Source: Streptomyces sp. NBC_01431 (GTDB lineage Bacteria; Actinomycetota; Actinomycetes; Streptomycetales; Streptomycetaceae). Taken from it: a stretch of 64,000 nt of DNA. The first letter of the stretch is position 1, and each line of letters opens with the position of its first letter. The translations under genes and the position numbers were made by a program. The stretch spans positions 7,936,001 through 8,000,000 of the forward strand of contig NZ_CP109496.1 in NCBI RefSeq assembly GCF_036231355.1. Reading direction: 5' to 3'. Below, piece after piece: positions 1 through 8,726 of the stretch. The notes below the pieces were generated by a model, which worked only from the letters and a program-made list of their open reading frames with translations, was not told the DNA's origin and searched no databases.

Positions 1-622
1 CGACGATCCGCTGGGCGAACCCGCCGATGAACAGGCCGCGTTCACCGGTCAAGGGATGCACGCGGACGACCGGGTGGGCGGTCCGGAAGTTGATCGACGT
101 GAACTGGACGCGCTGCTCGGCCTTCTCCTCGTCGACCTCCTCGTCCGGCACCGCGTAGTCGTAGTCATTGGTGTGCTCGGCCCAGAGCGTGTCGGCGAGC
201 AGCCGCAGCGGCTCCGGCAGACTCCGGTACGCGGAGGCGGAGTTGGCGATCAGCGTCTCGCCTCCGTACGGCGGGACGGTGATGCTGCGCAGGGTGCTGG
301 CCTGCGGTGGGTTGAGGACGAAGGTGACGTCGGTGTGCCAGTGGTTGGCGCGGCCGCGCTCGCTGTCCACGGGCAGCACGTTGGGCGCGTCGTCGACGGC
401 GGGCACGGTGGGGTGGGCGGTGGTGAGGTCGCCGAAATGGCGGGCGAAGGCCTGCTGGCCCTCGTCGTCCAGGTCGACGTCGTCGAAGACGAGCGCCTTG
501 TGTTCGTTCAGGGCGGCGCGCAGGGCGGTGACGCTCTCCGCGTCGAGCGGCTTGGCGATGTCGACGCCGGACACCTGGGCGCCGATGTGTGCGGTGACCT
601 TGCGGATCTCTATGCCGGACAT
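1..622 (-). CDS. TauD/TfdA-family dioxygenase (C-terminus outside window)
   Basis: The first 207 residues are present; the gene runs off the left edge of the window. Enzymes of this family use Fe(II) and 2-oxoglutarate to hydroxylate a substrate, classically taurine or another sulfonate, releasing sulfite. The HxD part of the metal site is visible as NHWHTDVTF, followed by NPPQASTLRS, typical of TauD. The distal His and the Arg that binds 2-oxoglutarate lie outside. The ATG at 622 follows a GAAAGG site. It lies 12 bp downstream of the flavin monooxygenase gene on the same strand and after an SsuABC-type importer, so a role in sulfonate or sulfur-source use is likely. The exact substrate is unknown. 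Confidence 0.85.
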   Translation of the reverse strand, partial: MSGIEIRKVTAHIGAQVSGVDIAKPLDAESVTALRAALNEHKALVFDDVDLDDEGQQAFARHFGDLTTAHPTVPAVDDAPNVLPVDSERGRANHWHTDVTFVLNPPQASTLRSITVPPYGGETLIANSASAYRSLPEPLRLLADTLWAEHTNDYDYAVPDEEVDEEKAEQRVQFTSINFRTAHPVVRVHPLTGERGLFIGGFAQRIV

Positions 623-634
623 GTTGGGGGCCTT

Positions 635-1981
635 TCAGACTCGGGTGAGGGTCGGGGAGGTGGTGTGCTGGTTGGCGGGGCGCGGGAGGCCGTAGCGGTC
701 GCGCAGGGTGCCTCGCGGTCCGTACTGGGTACGGAACAGGCCGCGGGCGCGCAGGATCGGCACGACGTGGTCGACGAAGAGCCCGAGGCCGGACGGCAGG
801 ACGGCCGGCATGATGTTGAAGCCGTCGGCGGCGCCCAGGCTGAACCAGTTCTCGATCGCGTCGGCCACCTGCTCGGGCGTGCCGGCGAAGGTGAGATGAC
901 CGCGTCCGCCGCCGAGGCGGCCGATGAGTTCGCGGACGGTGAGCCGCTGGCGCCGGGCGAGTTCCACGACGAGGGTGTAGCGGCTCTTGGCCCCCTCGAT
1001 GTCGCTCTCCGGCGGCAGATCGGCGGGCAGTCGGGCGTCGAGTTCGAGGATGCCCGGTTCCAGGTTCAGCAGGTGTTCGAGCCGGTGGAGGCCGTGCTCG
1101 TGGACGATGTGGTCCTCCAGGACCTGCTCGTGTGCGCGTGCCTCGGCCTCGGTGGAGCCGATGACCGGGACGATGCCGGGCAGGATCTTGAGGTGGTCGG
1201 GGTCCCGGCCGGCGGCACGCGCCCGGGACTTGAGGTCGGCGTAGAAGTTCTGCGCGTCCCCCAACGTCTGCTGCGCGGTGAACACCGCTTCGGCGTACCG
1301 GGCCGCGAACTTCTTGCCGTCCTGCGAGGAGCCCGCCTGCACGAGGAGCGGGTAACCCTGCGGGCTGCGGGGGACATTGAGTGCGCCTTCGACGCTGAAG
1401 TATGTGCCCTTGTGGCGCGGCGGGTGGACCTTGCGCTCGTCGCCCCAGACCCCTGCCGCCTTGTCCGCGACGACCACGTCGTCCTCCCAGCTGTCCCAGA
1501 GCTTGAGCGCCACGTCCAGGAACTCGGCGGCACGCTCGTACCGAGTGGTATGGGTCGGCTCGTCGTCGAGCCCGAAGTTGCGGGCAGCCTCGGCGCCGGC
1601 GGTGGTGACGATGTTCCAGCCCGCCCGGCCGCCGCTGATGTGATCGAGGGAGGCGAAGCGTCGGGCCAAGTTGTAGGGCGAGTTGTACGAGGTGGAGGCG
1701 GTGGCGATGAGACCGATGTGCTCGGTGGCCAACGCCAGCGCGGTCAGCAGGGTGAGCGGTTCGAGCACGCCGGCCGGGCGCTGGCCGACGTTGCTGAAGA
1801 GGACGGGGCCGTCGGCGAGGAAGAGCGAGTCGAAGGTGCCGTGTTCGGCAATGAGGGCGAGATCGCGGTAGTGGTCGAGGTCGACACTCGCGTACGGGTC
1901 GCTCTCGGGCAGCCGCCAGGATGCCTCGTGGTGCCCGGTGCTCATGAGGAAGGCGTTGAGATGAAGTTGGCGCCGGGTCAC
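635..1981 (-). CDS. LLM-class flavin-dependent monooxygenase (NtaA/SnaA/DszA type)
   Basis: A 448-residue luciferase-like protein of the usual length for the NtaA/SnaA/DszA branch, which oxidises substrates with reduced FMN from a partner reductase. It starts LHLNAFLMSTGHHEASWR, has the TAxTSYNSPYNLAR segment and the SGGRAGWNIVTT segment typical of this branch, and later YPLLVQAGSSQDGKKFAARYAEAVF. The chosen start is the GTG at 1981: it has AGGAGG seven bases upstream and forms a GTGA overlap with the stop of the upstream ATPase gene, implying translational coupling. Operon context with TauD and an SsuABC importer suggests desulfonation or oxidation of an organosulfur compound. No reductase gene is visible. 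Confidence 0.88.
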   Translation of the reverse strand: MTRRQLHLNAFLMSTGHHEASWRLPESDPYASVDLDHYRDLALIAEHGTFDSLFLADGPVLFSNVGQRPAGVLEPLTLLTALALATEHIGLIATASTSYNSPYNLARRFASLDHISGGRAGWNIVTTAGAEAARNFGLDDEPTHTTRYERAAEFLDVALKLWDSWEDDVVVADKAAGVWGDERKVHPPRHKGTYFSVEGALNVPRSPQGYPLLVQAGSSQDGKKFAARYAEAVFTAQQTLGDAQNFYADLKSRARAAGRDPDHLKILPGIVPVIGSTEAEARAHEQVLEDHIVHEHGLHRLEHLLNLEPGILELDARLPADLPPESDIEGAKSRYTLVVELARRQRLTVRELIGRLGGGRGHLTFAGTPEQVADAIENWFSLGAADGFNIMPAVLPSGLGLFVDHVVPILRARGLFRTQYGPRGTLRDRYGLPRPANQHTTSPTLTRV

Positions 1982-2748
1982 TGAGGGTCCTCCTGGTGTT
2001 CTGCGTGCTCTTGGTGTGCTGTTACGCCGAGGGCGGTGAGCAGCCGATCCCTGTACTCGCCGAGCAACGGGTCTCGGTACGAGCGAGGGTGCGGGCGCTC
2101 GATGGTCAGGTCGAGGCCGATGCGGCCCCGATCGAGCACGAGGACCCGGTCGGCGAGGACGATCGCCTCGTCCACGTCGTGTGTGACGAGCAGGACGGAG
2201 GGTCGGTGGCGCTGCCACAGCTCGCGCAGAAGTGCGTGCATTCGGATCCGGGTCAGCGCGTCCAGGGCGCCGAACGGCTCGTCGGCCAGGAGGAGTTCGG
2301 GCTCCCGCACGAGGGAGCGGGCGAGCGCGGCGCGCTGGGCCTCGCCGCCGGACAGCTCGTTGGGCCAGGCTCTCTCGCGCCCGGCGAGCCCCACCTCGGC
2401 GAGGGCGGCGCGCCCGCGTTCGGCGGCTTCCTTGCCGTCCGTCCCAAGGAGTACGTTGTCGAGGACGCGGCGCCAGGGCAGCAGCCGGGAGTCTTGGAAG
2501 ACCACGGACACCCGTTCCGGGGCGGCCAGTTCACCGCTGCCGGTGACCCGGTGATCGAGCCCGGCAATGGCGCGAAGGAGCGTGCTCTTGCCGGAGCCGC
2601 TGTGCCCGAGCAGGGCCGTGAACTGCCCGGCCGGGATGTCGAGGTCGATGCCGTCGAGGACCGTAAGGCCGTCGAAAGAACGGGTCAGTCCGGCGAGGCG
2701 GACCGTCGGGGACCCGCCCGCGGTCAGTTGCTCAGTGTGCGTCGCCAC
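1978..2748 (-). CDS. ABC importer ATPase, SsuB/TauB type
   Basis: A 256-residue ATP-binding subunit. Walker A is GHSGSGKST near residues 40-48, the signature is LSGGEAQRAALARSL, and Walker B is LLLADEPFGALDALTR, followed by the H-loop in VTHDVDEAIVLADRV. The DEPFGALD form is typical of nitrate/sulfonate/taurine importers. The GTG start at 2748 has GGAGGG upstream and lies inside the 3' end of the permease gene, which it overlaps by 25 bp. It should energise uptake through the permease, with substrate delivered by the lipoprotein two genes upstream. The specific sulfonate is not deducible. Confidence 0.92.
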   Translation of the reverse strand: MATHTEQLTAGGSPTVRLAGLTRSFDGLTVLDGIDLDIPAGQFTALLGHSGSGKSTLLRAIAGLDHRVTGSGELAAPERVSVVFQDSRLLPWRRVLDNVLLGTDGKEAAERGRAALAEVGLAGRERAWPNELSGGEAQRAALARSLVREPELLLADEPFGALDALTRIRMHALLRELWQRHRPSVLLVTHDVDEAIVLADRVLVLDRGRIGLDLTIERPHPRSYRDPLLGEYRDRLLTALGVTAHQEHAEHQEDPQ

Positions 2749-3572
2749 GACAGTACCCTCCGTTCGACGATGCGGACCGCGCTGTCGGAGATGAGGCCGA
2801 ACACGCCGTAGATGAGCAGGCCGACGAGGATGATGTCGGTGCGGCCGTAGTTCTGGGCCTGGAACATCAGGTAGCCGAGGCCACTGGTGGCGTTGATCTG
2901 TTCCAGGACCACCAGGGAGAGCCAGGAGCCAGTCACGCCGAGCCGCAGGCCCACGAAGAAGCCGGGCAGCGCTCCGGGGATGACGATCTGCTGGATGAAG
3001 CGAGCCCTGGACAGGCCCTGGACATCGGCGAGTTCGACGAATCGTCGGTCGATCCCGGACAGCGCGGCGTGCAGGTTCAGATAGACCGGGACGTAGACGA
3101 CGATGGCGATGATCGCGACCTTGAAGGTCTCGCCGATGCCGAGCCAGAGGATGAACAGCGGGATCAGACCGAGGGTCGGGATCGCCCGGTTGAGCTGGAC
3201 CGTTCCGTCGATCAGCGCCTCGCCGACCCGGCTGAGTCCGGCCGCGAGCGCGAGGACCACACCGGCGGTCAGCCCGAGGGCGAACCCGTATCCGGCGCGT
3301 TCGAGCGAGGTGAGCACGTCGGTGGACAACGTGCCCTCGCTCCATAGCCGGCCGGCGGTGCCCAGTACCGTCCACGGGGCGGGGATCGCGGCCGGGTCCA
3401 GTTGCCCGGCGGCGGACGCGCCCGCCCACAGGGCGAGCACGAGCCCCGGGCCGATGAGCCGGGAGGCGGGCAGCCGCTTGCCGGGCGCGAGAGCGCGGCT
3501 CCGGGTGCGAGGTACCGGCGGGGCTTGCTCGGCGGGTGTCGGGACCACGGGTGTCGTAGCGGTGGTGGTCAT
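2724..3572 (-). CDS. ABC importer permease, SsuC/TauC type
   Basis: A 282-residue integral membrane protein with about six hydrophobic segments. The EAA-like coupling loop reads ELADVQGLSRARFIQQIVIPGALPGFF, matching BPD_transp_1 permeases for sulfonate, taurine and nitrate. The ATG at 3572 has AGAGGTG upstream; a GTG nine bases earlier would form a GTGA overlap with the binding-protein stop and is a possible alternative. It forms the transmembrane channel partner of the flanking ATPase and lipoprotein. Gene order (binding protein, permease, ATPase, oxygenases) is that of a sulfonate-use operon. Confidence 0.9.
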   Translation of the reverse strand: MTTTATTPVVPTPAEQAPPVPRTRSRALAPGKRLPASRLIGPGLVLALWAGASAAGQLDPAAIPAPWTVLGTAGRLWSEGTLSTDVLTSLERAGYGFALGLTAGVVLALAAGLSRVGEALIDGTVQLNRAIPTLGLIPLFILWLGIGETFKVAIIAIVVYVPVYLNLHAALSGIDRRFVELADVQGLSRARFIQQIVIPGALPGFFVGLRLGVTGSWLSLVVLEQINATSGLGYLMFQAQNYGRTDIILVGLLIYGVFGLISDSAVRIVERRVLSWRRTLSN

Positions 3573-3577
3573 GGCCG

Positions 3578-4651
3578 TCACCTCTGGTACTCGGCCGGGA
3601 CGGCCTGGGCCGCGAGGCCCTCGAAGCGCCGGTCGAAGAGCGAGTCGACCGTGAACCTCTTCACGAAGCCGCCCTCGGCGAGCAGGTCCGCGGTCTCCTG
3701 CTCCCACTTCACCGCCTCGCCCCAACTGGGCGGGAAGAGCGGCTTGTTGGCGAGCGCGGTGATCGACTGCGCCTGCGCGGTGGTGAGGTTCTGGGTCTTG
3801 ACGTAGAACTCCTGGTTCCAGGTGTCCGGGTGCTCGTAGGCCCACACCTGGCCCTTGGCCCAGCGGGGGATGTACGCGGCGACCGCGGCGGCCTTCGCCG
3901 GGTCGGCGAGGACCGAGGTCGGGGCCCACAGCAGGTTGAGGAGGTCCACGACATCGGTCGGGATGGTGTGCGCGCCCTTGGGCCCGTATTGCTTGAGGTA
4001 GGCCGGGGCCTGCTGGTTGGCGAGCGGGGCGATGTCGACCTGGCCCGCTTGGAGCGCGGTGAAGAACTGATTGCTCGTCAGCGGCACGAGGTGTACGTCG
4101 TCGTCCTTCAACCCGGCCTGCTTCAGGGCTCGTAGCAGGACGACGCCCTGCGCCTGCCCCTGAGAGAAGGCCAGCTTCTTTCCCTTGAAACCCTGGACGT
4201 CTCTGATGTCACTGCCGGGCTTGGTGGCGAAGACGTAACTCGGCTTTCGGGTGATGTTGATCGCGACGATCTTCGCGTCATACCCCTGGAAGTGCGCCTG
4301 GATCGGCGGGATACCCGCATTGTTGGCGACGTCCAGGGATTTGGCGCGGAAGGCGTTGATGACGTCGGGACCGGCGCCGGTGTTCACCCAGTCGGACACG
4401 GTGAAGGGCAGATCGGTCAACCCCGCCAGCTTGAACTGGAGTTGCTGTACGCCCTGGTACGAGGCGATCTTCAGGCTCGTACCGGAGGGGACGGAGGTGG
4501 CCAGCGGGGCGGATGCGGACCCCTTGAACCCGGAGTCGGCGGCGCTGGCACCCGCGCAACCGGTGAGGGAGGCAGCGGCGGCGACGCCGAGGAGGGAGGA
4601 CATGAACAACCGCCGGTCGACACCGGGCACGACTGGGGACACTGGTGGCAT
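3578..4651 (-). CDS. ABC importer substrate-binding lipoprotein (SsuA/TauA-like)
   Basis: A 357-residue periplasmic-type binding protein of the NMT1/SsuA fold. The N-terminus has RR (DRRLFMSS), a hydrophobic stretch and the lipobox SLTGC, so it is probably lipid-anchored, possibly by the Tat route. The body shows ASYQGVQQLQF, a GPDVINAFRAKSLDVANNAG segment and KKLAFSQGQAQG, characteristic of sulfonate-binding proteins. The ATG at 4651 has GGAG about nine bases upstream. It is the first gene of the minus-strand transporter-oxygenase set. The ligand is probably an alkyl or aryl sulfonate, by context only. Confidence 0.88.
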   Translation of the reverse strand: MPPVSPVVPGVDRRLFMSSLLGVAAAASLTGCAGASAADSGFKGSASAPLATSVPSGTSLKIASYQGVQQLQFKLAGLTDLPFTVSDWVNTGAGPDVINAFRAKSLDVANNAGIPPIQAHFQGYDAKIVAINITRKPSYVFATKPGSDIRDVQGFKGKKLAFSQGQAQGVVLLRALKQAGLKDDDVHLVPLTSNQFFTALQAGQVDIAPLANQQAPAYLKQYGPKGAHTIPTDVVDLLNLLWAPTSVLADPAKAAAVAAYIPRWAKGQVWAYEHPDTWNQEFYVKTQNLTTAQAQSITALANKPLFPPSWGEAVKWEQETADLLAEGGFVKRFTVDSLFDRRFEGLAAQAVPAEYQR

Positions 4652-5011
4652 GGAGGGACTCCGTGAAGTCAAGGGGAACCCAAGGGGACTCAGGGTGTGG
4701 AACTCGTGCGCCATTCCGGAACCCGGGCACGGCGAAGCCAGGAAAGCCAGGAAGGGGAAGGACGCGCCGAAATCGGCGCACGCCAAAAGAGTGCGACAGA
4801 AGAATGAAGGGGTGCGGGGCCGCGAGTGCGCCTAATGCGTCGACGTGTCAACATTCCCGCAACAGTGCGTCGCTTCATCGACGCTTCGTGGGGGCATCAA
4901 CCCGTCATAACTGCCGCGTCACATCAGCAACAAAGGGTGCGGCCGATCCGCATCAAGTCGATGAAGCGGCACTTGGTGAGCGGAACCTGCCGCGAGAGTG
5001 CCGGCGCGACA
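4652..5011. other. Intergenic region upstream of the sulfonate operon
   Basis: About 360 bp with no convincing gene. It should hold the promoter of the minus-strand binding-protein operon. A TTGACA lies on the minus strand near 4846-4851, but no good -10 box at 16-18 bp was found, so no promoter is called. Confidence 0.4.
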
Positions 5012-5052
5012 CCGGTGATCCGGTCGCGGACCTGCCGCGACCGGATCACCGG
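5012..5052 (-). terminator. Strong hairpin downstream of the ROK gene
   Basis: A perfect 18-bp inverted repeat: the left arm 5012-5029 begins CCGGTGATCC and the right arm 5035-5052 ends GATCACCGG, with the 5-nt loop ACCTG. It lies about 80 bp beyond the stop of the ROK regulator on the minus strand, and no T-run follows, as is common for Streptomyces terminators. It would separate the regulator transcript from the sulfonate operon. Confidence 0.75.
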
Positions 5053-5130
5053 GGAGAATTCCTGCGCGCTGCTCATGCCCAGAATGTTCGCGGCCCGGCA
5101 CAACCTCTGTCAACATTCGGAGTTTCTGAA

Positions 5131-6342
5131 TTAATTCGGCCCCGCAGGTACGCCTGATATCGCTGACACGCTCAGCGGATCACGGTAGAGCACGTCCAGA
5201 GCAACGGAACCGCCCGCCACAGCAAGGACGGAGTCCGGGAAACTGCTCGGCATGACGAGCGCGGCACGCTCCTCCCCCACCGCCTCGCGCAACGCGCCGA
5301 GGCAGTCGTCCCGGTACATCACCCCGGCCTCGGTGATGACGACCGTCTCCGGGTTGAGTACGTCGAGCAGCAGCCGGGCCGCTCGCCCGACCATACTGGC
5401 GCGCTCCATGAGGAGTCGTGCCGCGACCGGATTCCCATCAGCCGCGGCACGCACCACGTGCATCGGGTTCACCGTGCTGATGACCCCCCGCTCGCGCGCC
5501 CGGCGGCACAACGTCCGTTCGCTCAGCTCGACTTGGAGGCACCCGGTCCGGCCGCAGTCGCACGGCTCCGTTCCGCCTTCCAGCGGCAGATGGGCGATCA
5601 CCCCGGCCTGCGAGCGGGGACCGTGGTGCACCCCGTCGTGGGTGGCGAAGGCCGCGTCCACCACATTGCCGACGAAGAGGTGCAGCACACTCCGGCTCCC
5701 TCGCACCCGCCCGAACAGCTGCTCCCCGTTGACCAACGCCCTTGCGTGTCCGTCCACTTGGACCGGCAGGCCGGTGTGTGCGCCGATGGCCTCGCGGACG
5801 GCCACGTCGTGCCAGACGAGGAGCCCGTGCTCCACGATGGTGCCGGAGTCCCGGTCCACCCAGCCCCCGGCGGCGACCCCGACGCCCAGCGGGGTGCGGT
5901 CGTCGGCCTCCGCGAGGAGCGCGCCGAGCCCGTCGGCGGCGTTCGCGAGAACCCGGCCCGGCTCGGTGCCGTCGCCGTGACCTAGCCGCCGCTGGGTGAC
6001 CACCCGCCCGCGCAGGTCGAGCAGCGCGACGGTGGTGTACGGCACGGCCACGTGCACCCCGCCAACGACGAATCGGGAGGCGTCGAGATCGACCGGTATG
6101 TGAGGACGCCCGGCCCCGTTCGACTGCCGGGGCGCGGCCGCCCCCCGGATCAGGCCGAGGGCACCCAACTGGGCGCAGTGGTCGGTCACCGACGCCGGGG
6201 AGAGGCCCGTCAGCCGGGCGATGGTGCTCCGGGCGACCGGTCCGTGCTCAAGCACGGACCGCAGGACGACGCTGGCGCTTGCCCTGCGCCGCGCGCTGTC
6301 CGTGGCCCGGCGTGCCGCTGGGAGTGCCGTTGAAAGGGGCAT
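5131..6342 (-). CDS. ROK-family transcriptional regulator
   Basis: A 403-residue protein with an N-terminal winged helix (SVLEHGPVARSTIARLTGLSPASVTDHCAQLGALGLI, residues ~28-65) followed by a ROK/sugar-kinase-like domain. The ROK zinc motif is visible as CDCGRTGCLQVELSE near residue 260. The kinase-like part has GVGVAAGGWVD. Such proteins are sugar- or metabolite-responsive repressors of catabolic and uptake genes. The ATG at 6342 has GAGGAAG upstream. The neighbouring sulfonate operon on the same strand is a possible target, but this is inferred only from proximity. Confidence 0.9.
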   Translation of the reverse strand: MPLSTALPAARRATDSARRRASASVVLRSVLEHGPVARSTIARLTGLSPASVTDHCAQLGALGLIRGAAAPRQSNGAGRPHIPVDLDASRFVVGGVHVAVPYTTVALLDLRGRVVTQRRLGHGDGTEPGRVLANAADGLGALLAEADDRTPLGVGVAAGGWVDRDSGTIVEHGLLVWHDVAVREAIGAHTGLPVQVDGHARALVNGEQLFGRVRGSRSVLHLFVGNVVDAAFATHDGVHHGPRSQAGVIAHLPLEGGTEPCDCGRTGCLQVELSERTLCRRARERGVISTVNPMHVVRAAADGNPVAARLLMERASMVGRAARLLLDVLNPETVVITEAGVMYRDDCLGALREAVGEERAALVMPSSFPDSVLAVAGGSVALDVLYRDPLSVSAISGVPAGPN

Positions 6343-6736
6343 GGGAACTTCCTCGGGGAGTTGGTCCGACACTGCGCCGTCTCGTGGTCGGCGGTCCGGA
6401 CTCGCTCCGGCCGCCTCAGAGCCTGTGTCTGAATCCTCGTCCGGATCAGACCGCGGCGTCTGGTGCGTGCGATCACAAGGGCTCTCAGCTGGGGCGACAG
6501 GTGACCGTGCCCTGGCGCCGCAGGTCGACATAGCGACGCGACGCGAAGTTCTCAGCCTGGGCGACCATGGCTCGAAGCTAGCAAACCGGCCCGCGGCTGC
6601 CCAGATGCCGCCCACGGTACGGACCCTGCCATTGCCGAAAATTTCATCCGCCCTGACGGGAGTGGGTGTACCGGGTGTCGCGGATGGTCGACCGTGGTTC
6701 TTCGAGTCAGCGCTCTCGCGCGGTTGGAGGGCACCC
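6343..6736. other. Intergenic region upstream of the ROK gene
   Basis: Nearly 400 bp in which I see no supported gene. It would contain the minus-strand promoter of the ROK gene and probably the lost 5' part of the broken hydrolase that follows. Confidence 0.35.
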
Positions 6737-7027
6737 GTGCTCCGTGACGACCCGAAATCCGTGGCATGGGCGCTGCGCAGCATCCTGATCGGCCGCAAGG
6801 ACGAGCATCGTCGCCTGAACACCATCAGGGACGTACTCATCCTCGTCATCGCGGGCGAGGAGGACAGCCAGTTCCCCGTGCACGTGGTCCGAAAGATGGT
6901 CGACGCCATCCCCGGCAGCGCCTTTCGCATCCTCCAACACATCGCCCACCTGGCAGCGCGCGAGAACCCCGCCGAGGTCAACGCGGAGATCGACGCCTTC
7001 CTCAACGCGCTGCCCATCGCTGGCTGA
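6737..7027 (+). pseudogene. Alpha/beta-hydrolase C-terminal fragment
   Basis: About 96 residues resembling only the last third of an alpha/beta hydrolase. The pattern DPKSVAWALRSILIGRKDE, then TIRDVLILVIAGEEDSQFP, then IPGSAFRILQHIAHLAARENP fits the strand carrying the catalytic Asp and the final His segment; the expected LVIxGxEDxxxP block is clear. The nucleophile Ser part and N-terminus are missing, and no ribosome binding site precedes the first possible GTG. It lies 21 bp before the SnoaL-like gene. Most likely a decayed gene; a short functional protein is less likely. Confidence 0.55.
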
Positions 7028-7048
7028 CCACGACCAAGGGGGTCTCGC

Positions 7049-7450
7049 ATGACGACGAACACGGCGCATCCGGCGAACGTCCCTCCATGGATCCTGAAGT
7101 TCATGGACGCCATCGACAACCTGTCGTTCGACGGGGGCTTCGCACCCCTCACCGACGATACCGAGCTGTACTTCGGCACCACACACCTCTACGGCGTCGA
7201 GGCCATCAAAGCGTTCTTCGTCAAGATCGACGAACCGCTGCACATCACCCACGAGGTACTGGAGTTCTGGACCGCACCCAACGGCGTCCGACTCCTACGC
7301 GGCGAGGCCACCATGTCCAAGAAGAGCGAACCGGGCCGCGTCGTCCACGACCCGTTCACCCATATCTTCTACCTGGTCGACGAAAACCCACCCCGCATCC
7401 GCGAACTGCGCATCACCGCAGGCCCGTTGGAGACCCACGCTGTCATGTGA
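7049..7450 (+). CDS. SnoaL-like / NTF2-fold protein
   Basis: A 133-residue single-domain protein of the size expected for the SnoaL/NTF2-like superfamily, small barrels used as polyketide cyclases, isomerases or ligand binders. The start MTTNTAHPANVPPWILKFMDAID leads to a helix, then TDDTELYFGTTHLYGVEAIKAFF, matching the usual 'G..ai..ff' helix of the fold. The ATG follows AAGGGGG with good spacing. No catalytic residue can be assigned with certainty. The upstream hydrolase fragment suggests a former two-gene unit. Confidence 0.75.
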   Translation: MTTNTAHPANVPPWILKFMDAIDNLSFDGGFAPLTDDTELYFGTTHLYGVEAIKAFFVKIDEPLHITHEVLEFWTAPNGVRLLRGEATMSKKSEPGRVVHDPFTHIFYLVDENPPRIRELRITAGPLETHAVM

Positions 7451-7621
7451 CTCCTGCGGCCACGTGATGACCGCGGATGCCGAAAGAAGTCGCAGGCGGA
7501 CCGTTTTCTTCGAGGGGGGACGCCGCTCGCCGGGGTGGAACGACGGCCAAGCAACCGCAAAGGAACCAGGAATGAGTGAGAGGAGAGTGGACCGGCACGC
7601 TGTCCTTGCTCGTCGCTCACG

Positions 7622-7810
7622 GTGCGGCGGGCGGGTGATGGAGGCCTGGGCCCGGACCACTTCGAGGGACGTTCCTGGCCCGGCCGGCACCACCATGTCA
7701 CCCTTGTGACCGCCGCCCACGCCTTCCTCACCGAGCAGCGGCTCTCCCCAAAAGCCCCCACGCCGGCCTCACCCTCTACTGCGTTCTCGACCTCCTCCAG
7801 GACACGCTGA
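7622..7810 (+). pseudogene. IS701-family transposase C-terminal remnant
   Basis: One frame reads GLGPDHFEGRSWPGRHHHV, then TLVTAAHAFLTEQRLSPKAP, which strongly resembles the C-terminal end of IS701-type transposases of streptomycetes (usual form AHFEGRxWxGWHHHVTL). The rest of the transposase, including the DDE residues, is absent, and the reading frame is broken on the 5' side. It marks mobile DNA on the left flank of the biosynthetic cluster. Confidence 0.6.
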
Positions 7811-7835
7811 GGTGCTGGACCGGCACCTGCACCAC

Positions 7836-8340
7836 CTGCCACCCCCCGCTCACCTCTCTTGGTTCAGGTGCGAATTCCGTGCCGCGGGTGCTGGGGGTGG
7901 ATGAGTTCGCCACGAGGAAAGGGCGTCGGTACGGCACCATTCCGCTCGACTGCGAGACCCGGCAACCCGTCGATCTGCTGCCCGACCGCGAGGCCGGGAC
8001 GCCGGCCTCCCGCCTGCGCGAGCACTCCGGTGTCGAGATCGTGTGCAGCGACCGCGCGACGTTCTTCGCCGACGGCGCCCGCGATGGCGCACCGGGTGCC
8101 CAGCACTGCGCCGACCGGTGGGACGTGTGGAACAACCTCGGCGAAGCCTTCGAACCCCTCGCCTCGCGCCACCGTGGTCTCCCGCACGACCTCGACAAGC
8201 CGGAACCCCTACCCGGCCCTGCCCCCGACCGGAGCCGGAGCCGCCCTGTCGGCCCGGGGCGCTGGAGCAGGTGGCGGCCCAGTACGCAGCGCCCGCCGCG
8301 GGACAGGACGCCCCCTGGCGGCAGCTACGTGAATGAGCGG
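7836..8340 (+). pseudogene. ISL3-family transposase remnant
   Basis: The frame from 7879 reads PRVLGVDEFATRKGRRYGT, then PVDLLPDREAGTPASRLREH, VEIVCSDRATFFADGA and CADRWDVWNNLGEAFEPL. This is the central DDE region of ISL3 transposases, with VLGVDxFAxRKGxxYGT, ICRDRA and ADRWHLWxNL as the usual forms. The N-terminal zinc-finger part and the C-terminal part are missing, and the frame degenerates after about 8200. With the IS701 remnant it forms the left border scar of the cluster. Confidence 0.7.
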
Positions 8341-8726
8341 CCGCAGACGGGCTGGAGCGGCATTTGGTTGCCGACCGTACGGGCCGACCTTCGGTGCATC
8401 AAGGTCTGCCCGATGGGACCTTCACAAGATCCGGGCAGCGGATGATCCTGGCTTTGCGTCAGTGAGCCCCGGAGTGAGGGGCTGATACACGGATTCATGG
8501 AGGATGTCTCCTGTGTCGGCCGACTTTCGCCTGCATTGACTTTGTCATTCCATTCCAGTGGGGCCTTCAAGAGGAAGTGATAGTAGGTCGGTGAAATTCC
8601 GACCCCGCGCATATGTTGTGACGCCACGCCGTGTTCGGCGCTCCTGGCCCAGAGATGGTTCGCGGCATTCGGCAGACCCTGTCCCATGCCGGCCGGAGGT
8701 CCGATCTTACTCGGAAGGAAAGTCGA
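8341..8726. other. Regulatory region upstream of the SARP gene
   Basis: About 385 bp without a supported gene. It contains a small hairpin (AGCCCC 8465-8470 paired with GGGGCT 8478-8483) and a TTGACT at 8536-8541 without a good -10 partner. It should hold the promoter of the SARP regulator gene. Confidence 0.4.

Noticed and set aside
4690..4878. Minus-strand mini-ORF starting MLTRRRIRRTR upstream of the sulfonate operon, as a possible attenuator leader peptide
   Set aside because: It lacks the HVDL/Cys features of the known actinobacterial sulfur-gene leader peptides and no attenuator stem is visible.
8461..8484. Small hairpin AGCCCC…GGGGCT as terminator or operator
   Set aside because: Only six base pairs and no gene ends just before it; too weak to call.
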